The position numbers were made by a program, and so were the translations under genes. DNA of 37,219 nt, taken from assembly GCA_016931035.1 (NCBI GenBank), contig JAFGFN010000064.1, forward strand, positions 1-37,219, given 5' to 3'. The notes beneath the pieces are model-generated. The model ran no database searches. It was given only the letters and a program-made list of their open reading frames with translations, and was not told the DNA's origin. The DNA is from Candidatus Sumerlaeota bacterium (GTDB taxonomy: Bacteria; Sumerlaeota; Sumerlaeia; UBA8349). This document shows, one piece after another, positions 23,292-30,754 of this stretch. Each line of letters begins with the position of its first letter. The first letter of the stretch is position 1.

Positions 23292-24779
23292 ATGTGGAAG
23301 TATCTGAAGAAGTCAACCCAGCGCGGAGCGATGATGCCGGTGTGCATCTTCCTCCTTATCTTGTCGGCGATGGTCGCGCTCTGGCTGGCGCAAACGCTGC
23401 TCGACTACGGCCAGACCGAACGACGCAGACGGGAGCTGACCCGCGCGTTCTACATGGCCGAGTCCGGGGCCTTCGAGGTCATCAACTGGCTCTACACGCC
23501 GTCCGAATACACCCCGAACACCTCGCTGTTCAACGCCGCGGGAGGGTACGCCAACCTCAAGGCCGCCGTCCCCACCCCGGACAGCGTCCTCACGATCCCG
23601 GTCGAGATGCTCCCGACGTTCACCAATTCCCAGTCGGAGAGTATCGGTCGCATCACGAGTCTCGAACTGATGGGCTCCGATGAGGCGGGCGTGCTGTGTC
23701 GCGTGCGAAGCGTCGGAACGGTTTTCAACGACAAAGACGCCGATAATCCGAGCGATGCGTATGTCGAGAGGACCGTCGAGCAGGACATCATCGTCGGCGA
23801 TACGGAAGAAGGCGAAGCGCCCGGAGCGATCGTGAGCAAAGGCACGATCATCGCCGGAGGCAGCGTCGAGGTCTACTGGGGCGAGGTCTGGTCGCGAGGC
23901 GCCATGAACGTCCCGTCCAAGAACCACGTGACCAGCATGTACTACGACAGTGTCAAGTACGACGGGACGAAACTCCTCGCGTTCCGGACCGAGGGCCAGT
24001 TCGATTTCGACTCGACATGGAAACCCTACGGACCGCCCGCGTCCCAATCCTGGTTCGATCCGACCAACCCGACGCCGTGCGACGCCATGCCCAATGCGAC
24101 GGACCGGGCGAACTTCGGGGACGTGTTCTATCAGAACCAGACGCTCGAATTCCCCGAGTATCCCTATGAGTTCTACAAGAACTACGCCATCCACCACGGC
24201 AGGTACTACAGCACCGACGCGGCGGGGAACATGTACCGCGACGGGATCGAGGACGCCGCCCACCGGGTGACCGATTGGGAGTCGGAGTTCGACATCCCGC
24301 CCGACTACGACGGGAACTGGAACGCGATTTTCGTCGATACGATCGACGGGAATCCTCCGAACGGCGACGCGACGCACGCGACGACAAACGTCGCGACGAT
24401 CCGGCTCTCGGGCGGCGCGCCCCACACCCGAGGGGTCTTCTACCTCAACGCCAACGTAGAACTCTTCGGAGTCGGCGATCCTCCTTCGCTCACCGTGCCC
24501 GACCCGACGACGGTCGACGGAAACTTCACGATCTCGAAGTGCATGCACCAGGGGCTGTTCCTCGTCAACGGCAAGATGATCAACGCGGGCAATATGCGCG
24601 TCTACGGGAGCGTTTATGTGGACGGCTACTGGGAAGACGCCGATGGCGACGGGACTCTCGACCGGGTCGGCTACGAAGGGACGGGGACGCCGACCGTTTA
24701 CTACGACGTTCGACTGGGCGACGGGTTCCCCGCGCCCTTGACCACCGGTTTCGAAGTCCGCATGTGGCAGGTTTATTAA
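23292..24779 (+). CDS. PilX-like pilus assembly protein
   Basis: 495 residues. A short cytoplasmic N-terminus containing RGAMMPV leads into one TM helix (about 15-37). It is followed by RRELTRAFYMAESGAFEVINWL, the characteristic 'A..AESGA' helix of PilX N-terminal proteins. The 420-residue periplasmic part is rich in Tyr, Asp and Gly, with a segment IVSKGTIIAGGSVEVYWG then VWSRGAMNV that looks like a right-handed beta stack as in bactofilin/DUF4900-like proteins (inference). The start has GGGGAG 10 nt upstream. It is unusually large for a PilX-type minor pilin (about 160-200 residues in Pseudomonas), so the extra domain may be displayed at the pilus tip. Confidence 0.78.
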   Translation: MWKYLKKSTQRGAMMPVCIFLLILSAMVALWLAQTLLDYGQTERRRRELTRAFYMAESGAFEVINWLYTPSEYTPNTSLFNAAGGYANLKAAVPTPDSVLTIPVEMLPTFTNSQSESIGRITSLELMGSDEAGVLCRVRSVGTVFNDKDADNPSDAYVERTVEQDIIVGDTEEGEAPGAIVSKGTIIAGGSVEVYWGEVWSRGAMNVPSKNHVTSMYYDSVKYDGTKLLAFRTEGQFDFDSTWKPYGPPASQSWFDPTNPTPCDAMPNATDRANFGDVFYQNQTLEFPEYPYEFYKNYAIHHGRYYSTDAAGNMYRDGIEDAAHRVTDWESEFDIPPDYDGNWNAIFVDTIDGNPPNGDATHATTNVATIRLSGGAPHTRGVFYLNANVELFGVGDPPSLTVPDPTTVDGNFTISKCMHQGLFLVNGKMINAGNMRVYGSVYVDGYWEDADGDGTLDRVGYEGTGTPTVYYDVRLGDGFPAPLTTGFEVRMWQVY

Positions 24780-24799
24780 GACACCCGTGGCAGGTTTAT
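24764..24799. repeat. 13-bp direct repeat across a convergent gene junction
   Basis: GTGGCAGGTTTAT occurs at 24764-24776 and again at 24787-24799. The first copy encodes the last residues of the PilX-like protein; the second supplies the stop codon (minus-strand TAA, 24796-24798) of the SGNH hydrolase. A short duplication could have reset one of the gene ends. Confidence 0.8.
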
Positions 24800-26043
24800 C
24801 GAGGCCCTTCGCAATCGTCTCGTTTCGCGGAGAGAATCTCTCCGACCTTCCGAGCTAGCTCGATAGCGACGATCTCGTTGCCCTGCGGGGTATAGTGCCC
24901 GTCGCGGGGTTGGAAGATCGCCTCGCCGCGGTCGCGCGCTTCGCGGATCGGGTCGAGAAGACTCGCCGATTCGCACCTTCCGCCCTTTTTCCATCGCGAC
25001 ACGATCTCTTCGACCCGTCCGTAGTCCGGGAAGGCCCCGGGCACGCAGTCGTACATCGACGGGAGAAGAAGCACTAGGACGGGGATTCCCTCGGAACGCG
25101 CCTCGTCGACAAGCGCGCCCATCAGGAGCGAGAAGAGTCGGAGCCGCTCTTCGAGCGCGGGGTTCTCGCCCGGCGCGGCCTCCGTCGGGGGCGTTCGCGT
25201 TTCCGCGGCGCCTCGGTCGGGTTCGTCCGATTTCGGCCCGTCGGTCGGAGGCGGTTCGAGAAAGAAGCGAACCGCCGAGCGCCGAAGCAGGTTGACCAGG
25301 TGCGAATGCTCGGAGAGAAACGAGTAGAAGGGGATGAGCCGGGCGATTCGCTTAGCGCGGCCCATCGTTCGGGTCGGTTCGAACGCGAGGCGTCCGTCGC
25401 GCACCTGGAACAGCAGATGGCGCGCGTTATCGCCCAGATCGTTTCGGAAGAACGCGACGACGAGAAGGTCGGGATCGAGCTCCCGGCGCCGCGCGCGCCA
25501 GAACGCGAGTTCGTTCTCCGTCCCCCATCCCGGACAACCCGCGTTCACCGCCTCGAAAGGCTCCCCCGTCTCTCCCTCGTTCAGAAGCCGCTCGGTTTGG
25601 GCGGGGAAGGTCTGATCGTCCTCGACTCCGACTCCGAAGACGAACGAGTCGCCCAGGACCACCAAGCGTTTCGTGTCCGGGGCCTTGGGCACGGACACGG
25701 GGCGAGCGCCGCGGTAGCCTCGCGAATCGGTCGTGATCCGATAGCGAGGCAGGCGCGGCTCGCTCTGGAAGGCCTTGCCGCGAAGGTTCGGGAGATTCCA
25801 GAAGCCGCACTCCGCGCTGTCGCTGTACATGATCCCGGCCAGCGGCTGAGGACTCACGATCCGCACTCCCGCCTCGGCCAGAAGAAGCGCGACCAAGAGT
25901 GAGACCGCGAGCAAAACGAGTTTGAAGACGAGCCGCCCTCGCCGACCGAGACGACGGGCGGAAGGCGAGCGGACGGCGTCGCCGCTCGACGGTTCGCGCG
26001 CCGCAGAAGCCTTGTCCGGGGAAGGATGGATATCGTCGGTCAC
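24796..26043 (-). CDS. Membrane-anchored SGNH/GDSL hydrolase
   Basis: 415 residues. A basic, Ser/Pro-rich cytoplasmic N-terminus is followed by a TM helix (about 38-57); the rest is predicted periplasmic. Block I is VVLGDSFVFGVG with nucleophile S133, the mid-protein FRNDLGDN fits block III, and the terminal DGHYTPQGNE carries the catalytic Asp-x-His pair. These enzymes are esterases or acetyl-transfer partners acting on glycans or lipids (AlgX/DltD-like roles are known). The GTG start at 26043 has GGAG about 12 nt upstream; an ATG at 26103 would overlap the methyltransferase by 20 nt. It is co-directional with and directly behind that methyltransferase. Confidence 0.85.
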   Translation of the reverse strand: MTDDIHPSPDKASAAREPSSGDAVRSPSARRLGRRGRLVFKLVLLAVSLLVALLLAEAGVRIVSPQPLAGIMYSDSAECGFWNLPNLRGKAFQSEPRLPRYRITTDSRGYRGARPVSVPKAPDTKRLVVLGDSFVFGVGVEDDQTFPAQTERLLNEGETGEPFEAVNAGCPGWGTENELAFWRARRRELDPDLLVVAFFRNDLGDNARHLLFQVRDGRLAFEPTRTMGRAKRIARLIPFYSFLSEHSHLVNLLRRSAVRFFLEPPPTDGPKSDEPDRGAAETRTPPTEAAPGENPALEERLRLFSLLMGALVDEARSEGIPVLVLLLPSMYDCVPGAFPDYGRVEEIVSRWKKGGRCESASLLDPIREARDRGEAIFQPRDGHYTPQGNEIVAIELARKVGEILSAKRDDCEGPR

Positions 26044-26083
26044 AATCTGCGATCTCCGTGTTCGGAAGACGGTCGCTTTTGCG

Positions 26084-26830
26084 CTAGCGCTTCCTCGCCA
26101 CAACGATGATCCGCGTCGATTCCGCGGGATCGAACGCCTCGCCCGTGAACTCGCCGTATATCCGCTCGACCCCGAGAGCCGCCCGATCGAGCATCTCGGT
26201 CAGCCGGTCCGCGTCGTAGAGAATCACGTCGTACGACCGATCGGTCCGCTTCGAGCCGTGCTCGAACTGCGTACGGTTGGCCAGAACGGCGGTTTCGGGA
26301 TCGTAGCTCCAGTCTTCGGTGACGAGCAGGTCGCCGACGGACTGTCGGGTCCGAGGCTGCTCCTCGATGACGTCGACCAGCGGCGTCGGGTTCGCCACGT
26401 CGATCATCAAACGTCCTCCCGGCTTGAGCACGCGAGAGAACTCCCGCACGACGGCCCGGTTCTCCTCGTGCGAGAAGTACCCGAAGCTGTTGAACAGATT
26501 GACCACGGCGTCGAACTGCCCGGAGCGAAACGGCAGCGCCCGCATGTCCCCCTGGATGAACCGCCCCCCCGGCAGCGACTCGACGGCCCGCTTCAGGCAG
26601 TCCCTCTCGAGATCGACTCCGACGATGCCGGGCAGCGCCGGCCAGTGCCACTCCATGTGGCGTCCGTAGCCGCACGGGCAATCCAGCACACGATCGTCGT
26701 TCCCGAACCCGAGCGCCCGGCGCGCGAATTCCGCCTCCTCGCCCGTCACGTGCGGCGAAAGCAGATAGTCCGCGTAGAACTCGTTGTACGGTTCGCGGAA
26801 ATAGGTTCGATACCAGTCGCCGTGAGCCAT
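26084..26830 (-). CDS. Class I SAM-dependent methyltransferase
   Basis: 248 residues with a Rossmann-fold methyltransferase core. Motif I is VLDCPCGYGRH (48-58), the acidic end of beta-2 is GVDLERD, motif II-like segments are GDMRALPF and FDAVVNLFNSFGYF, and post II is RVLKPGGRLMIDV. The architecture matches the methyltransf_25/UbiE-like small-molecule group; the substrate is not readable. The start at 26830 is supported by GAGGGAG 7-8 nt upstream and by the family-like opening WYRTYFREPYNEFYADYL; a longer in-frame start at 26932 adds Arg/Pro-rich sequence. It is upstream of the SGNH hydrolase and divergent from the tRNA-Leu gene. Confidence 0.9.
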   Translation of the reverse strand: MAHGDWYRTYFREPYNEFYADYLLSPHVTGEEAEFARRALGFGNDDRVLDCPCGYGRHMEWHWPALPGIVGVDLERDCLKRAVESLPGGRFIQGDMRALPFRSGQFDAVVNLFNSFGYFSHEENRAVVREFSRVLKPGGRLMIDVANPTPLVDVIEEQPRTRQSVGDLLVTEDWSYDPETAVLANRTQFEHGSKRTDRSYDVILYDADRLTEMLDRAALGVERIYGEFTGEAFDPAESTRIIVVARKR

Positions 26831-27090
26831 CCGCGACTCCCTCGACGCCCGTACGGGCGCGTCGCCACGAATCGCGACCGGAGAGGGTCGCCCGCGCCGT
26901 GCGGAACGCGGTCCGTCGGGCGCACGAGGCATGAACGAGACCTCGGCGTTCCGCCCGCTCGCCGATCATGACACAACCCCCCGCGCCGACACAAGCCCGG
27001 TCCGGAGTCCCCTCGACAACCGGAGGGGCCCGGGAGTCGCTTGCTTCGAATCGGAGACGATCGGAGGTCCACGAATCGCAGCTTCTCTCT
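26831..27090. other. Divergent intergenic region before tRNA-Leu
   Basis: Part of a 353-bp gap between the methyltransferase start and tRNA-Leu. Apart from the tRNA promoter (27091-27119) and the methyltransferase ribosome-binding site I see only GC-rich sequence with overlapping spurious frames. No second promoter could be assigned with confidence. Confidence 0.45.
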
Positions 27091-27119
27091 TGGACAAAAC
27101 CTCTCGGAACCGATATAGA
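27091..27119 (+). promoter_or_regulatory. Sigma-70-type promoter of tRNA-Leu
   Basis: TGGACA (27091-27096, 5/6), a 17-nt spacer, and TATAGA (27114-27119, 4/6). The predicted start near 27126 gives a 5' leader of about 58 nt before the mature tRNA. Confidence 0.6.
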
Positions 27120-27183
27120 AGAGAACGGTCCGAACGAGGCGGCTTCCGAAGACGGTTGGGTCGGCGTCGCGTTCGCGGCACGG

Positions 27184-27266
27184 GCGAGCGTGGTGGAATT
27201 GGCAGACACGCAAGATTTAGGATCTTGTGGCCCAAAGCCGTGGGGGTTCGAGTCCCCCCGCTCGCA
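27184..27266 (+). tRNA. tRNA-Leu (anticodon UAG)
   Basis: A class II tRNA with a long variable arm. Acceptor strands GCGAGCG (27184-27190) and CGCTCGC (27259-27265) pair perfectly, with discriminator A at 27266 as in leucine tRNAs. The anticodon arm is CAAGA-TTTAGGA-TCTTG, giving anticodon TAG and reading CUA/CUG-type codons. The T arm is GGGGG-TTCGAGT-CCCCC. The D arm contains GGAATTGGCAGAC. CCA is not encoded (CTT follows), so it must be added by nucleotidyltransferase. Confidence 0.97.
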
Positions 27267-27440
27267 CTTCCGAACCCCCGAATTCTCAGCACTCTACAAC
27301 TCTCGAATCCTCGGCGTTCCGTGTAGTCCGTGGACGAGGCGTGGAAGGCTGGAGCGACTCTCGAACGCGATGTCCGAGTTTTCCGTCCGCGTCGGGAACG
27401 GGCGAGGGGGAAAATGTGTTGCCGGGGCGGCAAGAAGGTC
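27267..27440. other. Spacer between the two tRNA genes
   Basis: Part of a 314-bp gap between tRNA-Leu and tRNA-Ala. No clear terminator follows tRNA-Leu, and I see no third tRNA. The only support for separate transcription is the good promoter at 27441-27469. Confidence 0.5.
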
Positions 27441-27469
27441 TTGACATCCTCCGTGCGAGTCACTAGACT
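27441..27469 (+). promoter_or_regulatory. Sigma-70-type promoter of tRNA-Ala
   Basis: TTGACA (27441-27446, perfect), a 17-nt spacer, and TAGACT (27464-27469, 4/6). The start near 27476 leaves about 105 nt of 5' leader before the tRNA, followed by a GC-rich stretch. Confidence 0.72.
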
Positions 27470-27580
27470 CCGGGACTCTGCGGGCCGGGGAGCGGTTGTT
27501 CCGAGCGCCCGTCCGGTTCTCGCGGCCGTTTGCGCGGGTCCGGGGGGAGGGCCCGCCACGGCGGCCCGCGACCAGCGTGT

Positions 27581-27656
27581 GGGGGTATAGCTCAGCTGGG
27601 AGAGCACTTGACTGGCAGTCAAGGGGTCGGGGGTTCAATTCCCCCTACCTCCACCA
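27581..27656 (+). tRNA. tRNA-Ala (anticodon GGC), CCA encoded
   Basis: Acceptor GGGGGTA (27581-27587) pairs with TACCTCC (27646-27652). The pairing includes G3:T70, the G3-U70 wobble that identifies alanine tRNAs. The D arm is GCTC-AGCTGGGA-GAGC, the anticodon arm CTTGA-CTGGCAG-TCAAG (anticodon GGC), and the T arm GGGGG-TTCAATT-CCCCC. Discriminator A is at 27653 and CCA (27654-27656) is encoded, unlike in the neighbouring tRNA-Leu. Confidence 0.97.
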
Positions 27657-27675
27657 TCCACCGGAAATCACTGAG

Positions 27676-27720
27676 CCCAACGGGGTTGCGCCGAGCGCTT
27701 TCCCGTTGGGTTTTTCTTCT
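27676..27720 (+). terminator. Intrinsic terminator of tRNA-Ala
   Basis: CCCAACGGG (27676-27684) and CCCGTTGGG (27702-27710) form a perfect 9-bp stem around a 17-nt loop, followed by TTTTTCTTCTTC. It lies 20 bp after the tRNA and just before the response regulator promoter. Confidence 0.9.
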
Positions 27721-27729
27721 TCGACGCGC

Positions 27730-27759
27730 TTGACATCCGCCGACGGACAACCTTAGAAT
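27730..27759 (+). promoter_or_regulatory. Sigma-70-type promoter of response regulator
   Basis: TTGACA (27730-27735, perfect), an 18-nt spacer, and TAGAAT (27754-27759, 5/6). The start near 27766 gives a 5' UTR of about 70 nt. The -35 lies directly after the tRNA-Ala terminator, so the two units are cleanly separated. Confidence 0.75.
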
Positions 27760-27837
27760 GATCGCGATGTTGGCTTCTGTGTCCCCGGGAGATCGGGGAG
27801 GTTCGTCCGAGAAACAAACCGAGTTTGAGGAGACCCG

Positions 27838-28242
27838 ATGCCGGCACCCAAACGAATTCTGGCGGTGGACGACGAGAGCGACGTCCTTCTGGTCATCAAG
27901 GCGGGACTGGAGAACGAGGGATTCCAGGTGCAGACCGCTTCGAACGGAGCGGACGCGCTCGAGCTCGCTCGCGACGAGTTGCCCGACCTGATTGTCCTCG
28001 ACGTGATGATGCCCAAGATGAACGGCTTCGAGGTTCTGCGCGAACTCAAGAATTCCGAAGAAACGGCGCTCATCCCGGTCGTGATGTTGACAGGGCTTTC
28101 GGACAGCCAGAAGATCCGACAGGCGATTCTGTCGGGCACCGACTATTACGTGGTCAAACCCTTCGATTTCGACGATCTGGTGATGAAGATCCGGACCGCC
28201 CTGCGCGACTCGGGCTTCGACGCCGCCTCGCCTCTCGCCTAG
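27838..28242 (+). CDS. Single-domain response regulator (CheY-like receiver)
   Basis: 134 residues forming one receiver domain and no output domain. The acidic pocket D11-D12, phosphoacceptor D55 (VLDVMMP), switch T85 (MLTG) and K107 (VVKPFD) are all present, so it should be phosphorylated by a histidine kinase not in the window. It could act in a phosphorelay, in chemotaxis or by protein binding. GAGGAG lies 5-6 nt before the ATG. It is transcribed alone from the promoter at 27730 and is convergent with gltX. Confidence 0.95.
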   Translation: MPAPKRILAVDDESDVLLVIKAGLENEGFQVQTASNGADALELARDELPDLIVLDVMMPKMNGFEVLRELKNSEETALIPVVMLTGLSDSQKIRQAILSGTDYYVVKPFDFDDLVMKIRTALRDSGFDAASPLA

Positions 28243-28286
28243 CCCTTTCCCCACCCGTCTTTGCGTTCTGCCTCGTCCGAGCGGGA

Positions 28287-29804
28287 TCAGGACGTGGCTT
28301 CGTATCTTTCCCGGTAGTCCTTCTCGATCTCTTTCGTTTTCTTCGACGAGAGCGCGTGGCCCGCTTCGGCCAAGGCGTCGAGGGCGTACTGCAGGCGGCG
28401 GCGCGTCATGTCGCTCCCCAGAATCGCCATCGTGTCGAACAACGGGGTCGAACTGGGCGAACCGGTGAGCGCGACGAAGAACGGGCCGACGGCGTCGCGC
28501 AACTTGAGATCTTCCTTCTCGGCAATCCGTGCGACGCAAGCCTGAACGGTCTCCTTGTTCCAGTCGCGGACCTTCTCCATCTCCCACAAAGCGATTCGCA
28601 AGAGCCGCGCCGTCGCGTCGCCGTCGAGTTTCTTCGAGATGAGCGCCTCGGCGGCGTACTGCGGCCGGTCGGCGAAGAAAAACGCCGTGAGCGGGACAAG
28701 ATCGGAGAGCTTCTCGATGCGGGGCTGGGCGAGCGGAAGGATTCGCGCCCACACGTCGTCGCTCAATTTCCATTCGCGCAGCCGCGCGAGCAGCGTTTCG
28801 GCGTCCATCGTCTCGCGCAGATAGCGTCCGTTGAGCCAGGTGAGTTTCGCAATGTCGAACACCGGCCCGCCCAGACCGATTCGGCGCGGATCGAAGGTCT
28901 CGACCATGTCGGCGAGCGAGAACATCTCGCGTCCGTCGGCGAGCGTGTACGCCATCTGGCCGAGATAGTTGACGATGGCCTCGGGCAGGAACCCCGCTTC
29001 GCGGTAATACAGAATGCTCGTCGGGTTCTTGCGTTTCGAGAGTTTCGACTTGTCGGGATTGCGGAGTAGCGGCAGGTGGCAGAACTCGGGCGGCGCCCAA
29101 CCGAAGTACTCGTAGAGCAGGAGGTGCTTGGGGGTCGAGCTGATCCACTCTTCGCCCCGGATGACGTGGGTGATCCGCATCAGGCGGTCGTCGACGACGT
29201 TGGCCAGATGATAGGTCGGGAAGTTGTCCGACTTCATCAGAACCTGTTCGTCCACGTTGTGCCATGGAATCCGCACCTCGTTGCGGAGCATGTCCTTGAA
29301 AACGCATTCCCCCTCGTCGGGCACGCGCATCCGGACGACGAACGGCACGCCCGCGTCGAGGCGGCGCCGAATTTCCTCTTCACCCAGGTTGCGGCAATGC
29401 CCATCGTATCCGGGCCGCTCGTCGGGGCCGCGCTTCTTGTTGCGGACCGTCTCGAGACGTTCGGGCGCGCAGAAACAGCGATAGGCGTGGCCTTTGTCGA
29501 GAAGGGTCCGGCAATGCTCGCGGTAGATCTCGGTGCGCTCGCTCTGGCGATAGGGACCGTAGGGTCCTCCGACGTCGGGCCCTTCGTCCCAGGGGATTCC
29601 GAGCCATCGGAGGGCTTCGAAGATCTTGGCCTCGGATTCGGGGGTCGAGCGCGCCCGATCGGTGTCCTCGATGCGCAAGACAAACTGCCCGCCTCGGCTC
29701 TTGGCGAACACGTAGTCGAACAGCGCCTGGCAGGCGGTGCCGATGTGAGGGTCGCCGGTAGGGGAGGGGGCGACGCGGGTTCGGACGACGGGTTTCTCGG
29801 TCAT
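28287..29804 (-). CDS. gltX: Glutamyl-tRNA synthetase
   Basis: Charges tRNA-Glu (and in many bacteria tRNA-Gln, later amidated) with glutamate using ATP. 505 residues, class I. The HIGH-type motif is PHIGT (19-23) and the KMSKS-type motif is KLSKR (254-258); IEDTDR and PYRQSER are conserved in the catalytic core. The zinc-site region has C110-x-C112 and YDGHC137, but Asn139 stands where many homologues have His, so zinc binding is uncertain. The C-terminal helical anticodon-binding domain is complete. The ribosome-binding site is weak. It lies 28 bp behind the HEPN gene in the same direction. Confidence 0.96.
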   Translation of the reverse strand: MTEKPVVRTRVAPSPTGDPHIGTACQALFDYVFAKSRGGQFVLRIEDTDRARSTPESEAKIFEALRWLGIPWDEGPDVGGPYGPYRQSERTEIYREHCRTLLDKGHAYRCFCAPERLETVRNKKRGPDERPGYDGHCRNLGEEEIRRRLDAGVPFVVRMRVPDEGECVFKDMLRNEVRIPWHNVDEQVLMKSDNFPTYHLANVVDDRLMRITHVIRGEEWISSTPKHLLLYEYFGWAPPEFCHLPLLRNPDKSKLSKRKNPTSILYYREAGFLPEAIVNYLGQMAYTLADGREMFSLADMVETFDPRRIGLGGPVFDIAKLTWLNGRYLRETMDAETLLARLREWKLSDDVWARILPLAQPRIEKLSDLVPLTAFFFADRPQYAAEALISKKLDGDATARLLRIALWEMEKVRDWNKETVQACVARIAEKEDLKLRDAVGPFFVALTGSPSSTPLFDTMAILGSDMTRRRLQYALDALAEAGHALSSKKTKEIEKDYRERYEATS

Positions 29805-29832
29805 TCTATTATGATCTCGCGGGCCTACAGGC

Positions 29833-30246
29833 TCATAGACTCCCTTTGGGCAACAACTTGCGAATGTGCGAGCGAACGCGCCGGGCGATGCTCACCGCGC
29901 GGCGCGCTTCGATCAGGGAAATCGGCTGAGAGTCGATGGGGTAACGAGCCATGACAGCGTAGTTGGTGAGTTGGTCGGCTTCTTCCCGTGTCAGGCCGGG
30001 GCGAACTCTCACCGGCAGAAGATGAACCAGGATACCGATCTCATGGGTTCGAGGGAAATGGATTCCTCCAAACACAAGAAGGGATTTGACGTATTTCTCG
30101 ACACATTGCTGGGCGTGGAAACAGACGGTATCGGTCGGGCATTTCCTGCCCAGTTTGAGTGTATGGGCCGCGTTGGTGAGATCGTTCTCCGCCTTTTGCA
30201 CCCATTCACCAATAACGGCCACAATCTCAGGGTCAGGTTCGAGCAT
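29833..30246 (-). CDS. HEPN domain protein (toxin partner of MNT)
   Basis: 137 residues, an all-helical HEPN-family protein. It contains FHAQQCVEKYVKSLLV (43-58), matching the conserved helix of the AQQ..EK..KA group. A possible RNase motif R122-x4-H127 lies in the last helix. HEPN proteins of MNT-HEPN pairs are typically RNases held inactive by AMP modification from the MNT partner. The start ATG 30246 overlaps the MNT stop by 14 nt and is preceded by AAGGAAGAG, indicating tight coupling. A longer frame to 30312 reads through the MNT gene in another frame and is rejected. Confidence 0.88.
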   Translation of the reverse strand: MLEPDPEIVAVIGEWVQKAENDLTNAAHTLKLGRKCPTDTVCFHAQQCVEKYVKSLLVFGGIHFPRTHEIGILVHLLPVRVRPGLTREEADQLTNYAVMARYPIDSQPISLIEARRAVSIARRVRSHIRKLLPKGSL

Positions 30247-30565
30247 AGAGGACTCTTCCTTCCCGAACGGCGGGATAGATGATTGTCCCCACGATATTCC
30301 GGCGGCGGGCAACTTCGTCCGGTGTCACGAGAATGATGTCCTTGGGCGTGTGGATGTCGTGGAGCGCCACGCGCATCTCGACTTGTTTCTCGCGTTTCGA
30401 GCCCTCGACGGGCATGACGACCAAGAGGTCCACGTCGCTGTCGGGTCCGGCGGTTCCGCGCGCGTGAGAGCCGAAGAGGATGATCCGGTCGGGTTTGAAG
30501 CGCCTGACCAAACGCCGCACCATCCTCTGGATGTCTCGCTCGGGGTCTCTGGGTTTCGCGCGCAT
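30233..30565 (-). CDS. Minimal nucleotidyltransferase (MNT, antitoxin type)
   Basis: 110 residues with the pol-beta nucleotidyltransferase signature: G32-S33-HARGTAGP-D-S-D44-V-D46 (GSx10DxD). It has short flanking helices (VRRLVRRFKPDRIILF) and a later acidic KDIILVT strand that may supply the third carboxylate. Family members transfer AMP to the HEPN toxin. Start 30565 was chosen because the domain begins there and an AAGGA-like site precedes it; the much longer open frame upstream crosses galT antisense. It is first in the MNT-HEPN pair and divergent from galT. Confidence 0.88.
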   Translation of the reverse strand: MRAKPRDPERDIQRMVRRLVRRFKPDRIILFGSHARGTAGPDSDVDLLVVMPVEGSKREKQVEMRVALHDIHTPKDIILVTPDEVARRRNIVGTIIYPAVREGRVLYART

Positions 30566-30679
30566 CTCGCCGTCCTTCCCGATCCTTCGGCACGATCTTG
30601 CGCGAGAGCGGAGAGGATCGCAAGGGCAATCTCCGCGCCGCGCGCGGCGCTCGATGAAACTTGAAATGGAAGACGGGGT

Positions 30680-30713
30680 GTGACAGGATCGACCGGCGCA
30701 ATTCGATAATTGC
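30680..30713 (+). promoter_or_regulatory. Possible galT promoter with overlapping palindrome
   Basis: GTGACA (30680-30685, 5/6 to TTGACA), 19 nt, GATAAT (30705-30710, 5/6). The inverted repeat GCAATT-CGAT-AATTGC (30698-30713) overlaps the -10 element, as expected for a repressor operator. The spacer is slightly long. A start near 30717 supports the ATG at 30755 as the galT start rather than the TTG at 30710. Confidence 0.5.
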
Positions 30714-30754
30714 GGCCTGTCGAAGCGCATCCGTTGGGAAACACCGATTCCAAA

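Noticed and set aside
26040..27209. 389-codon minus-strand frame covering the methyltransferase
   Set aside because: It lies in another frame over a gene with clear SAM-binding motifs. Composition is Arg/Gly/Ala-rich without a domain, and it runs antisense into the tRNA-Leu region.
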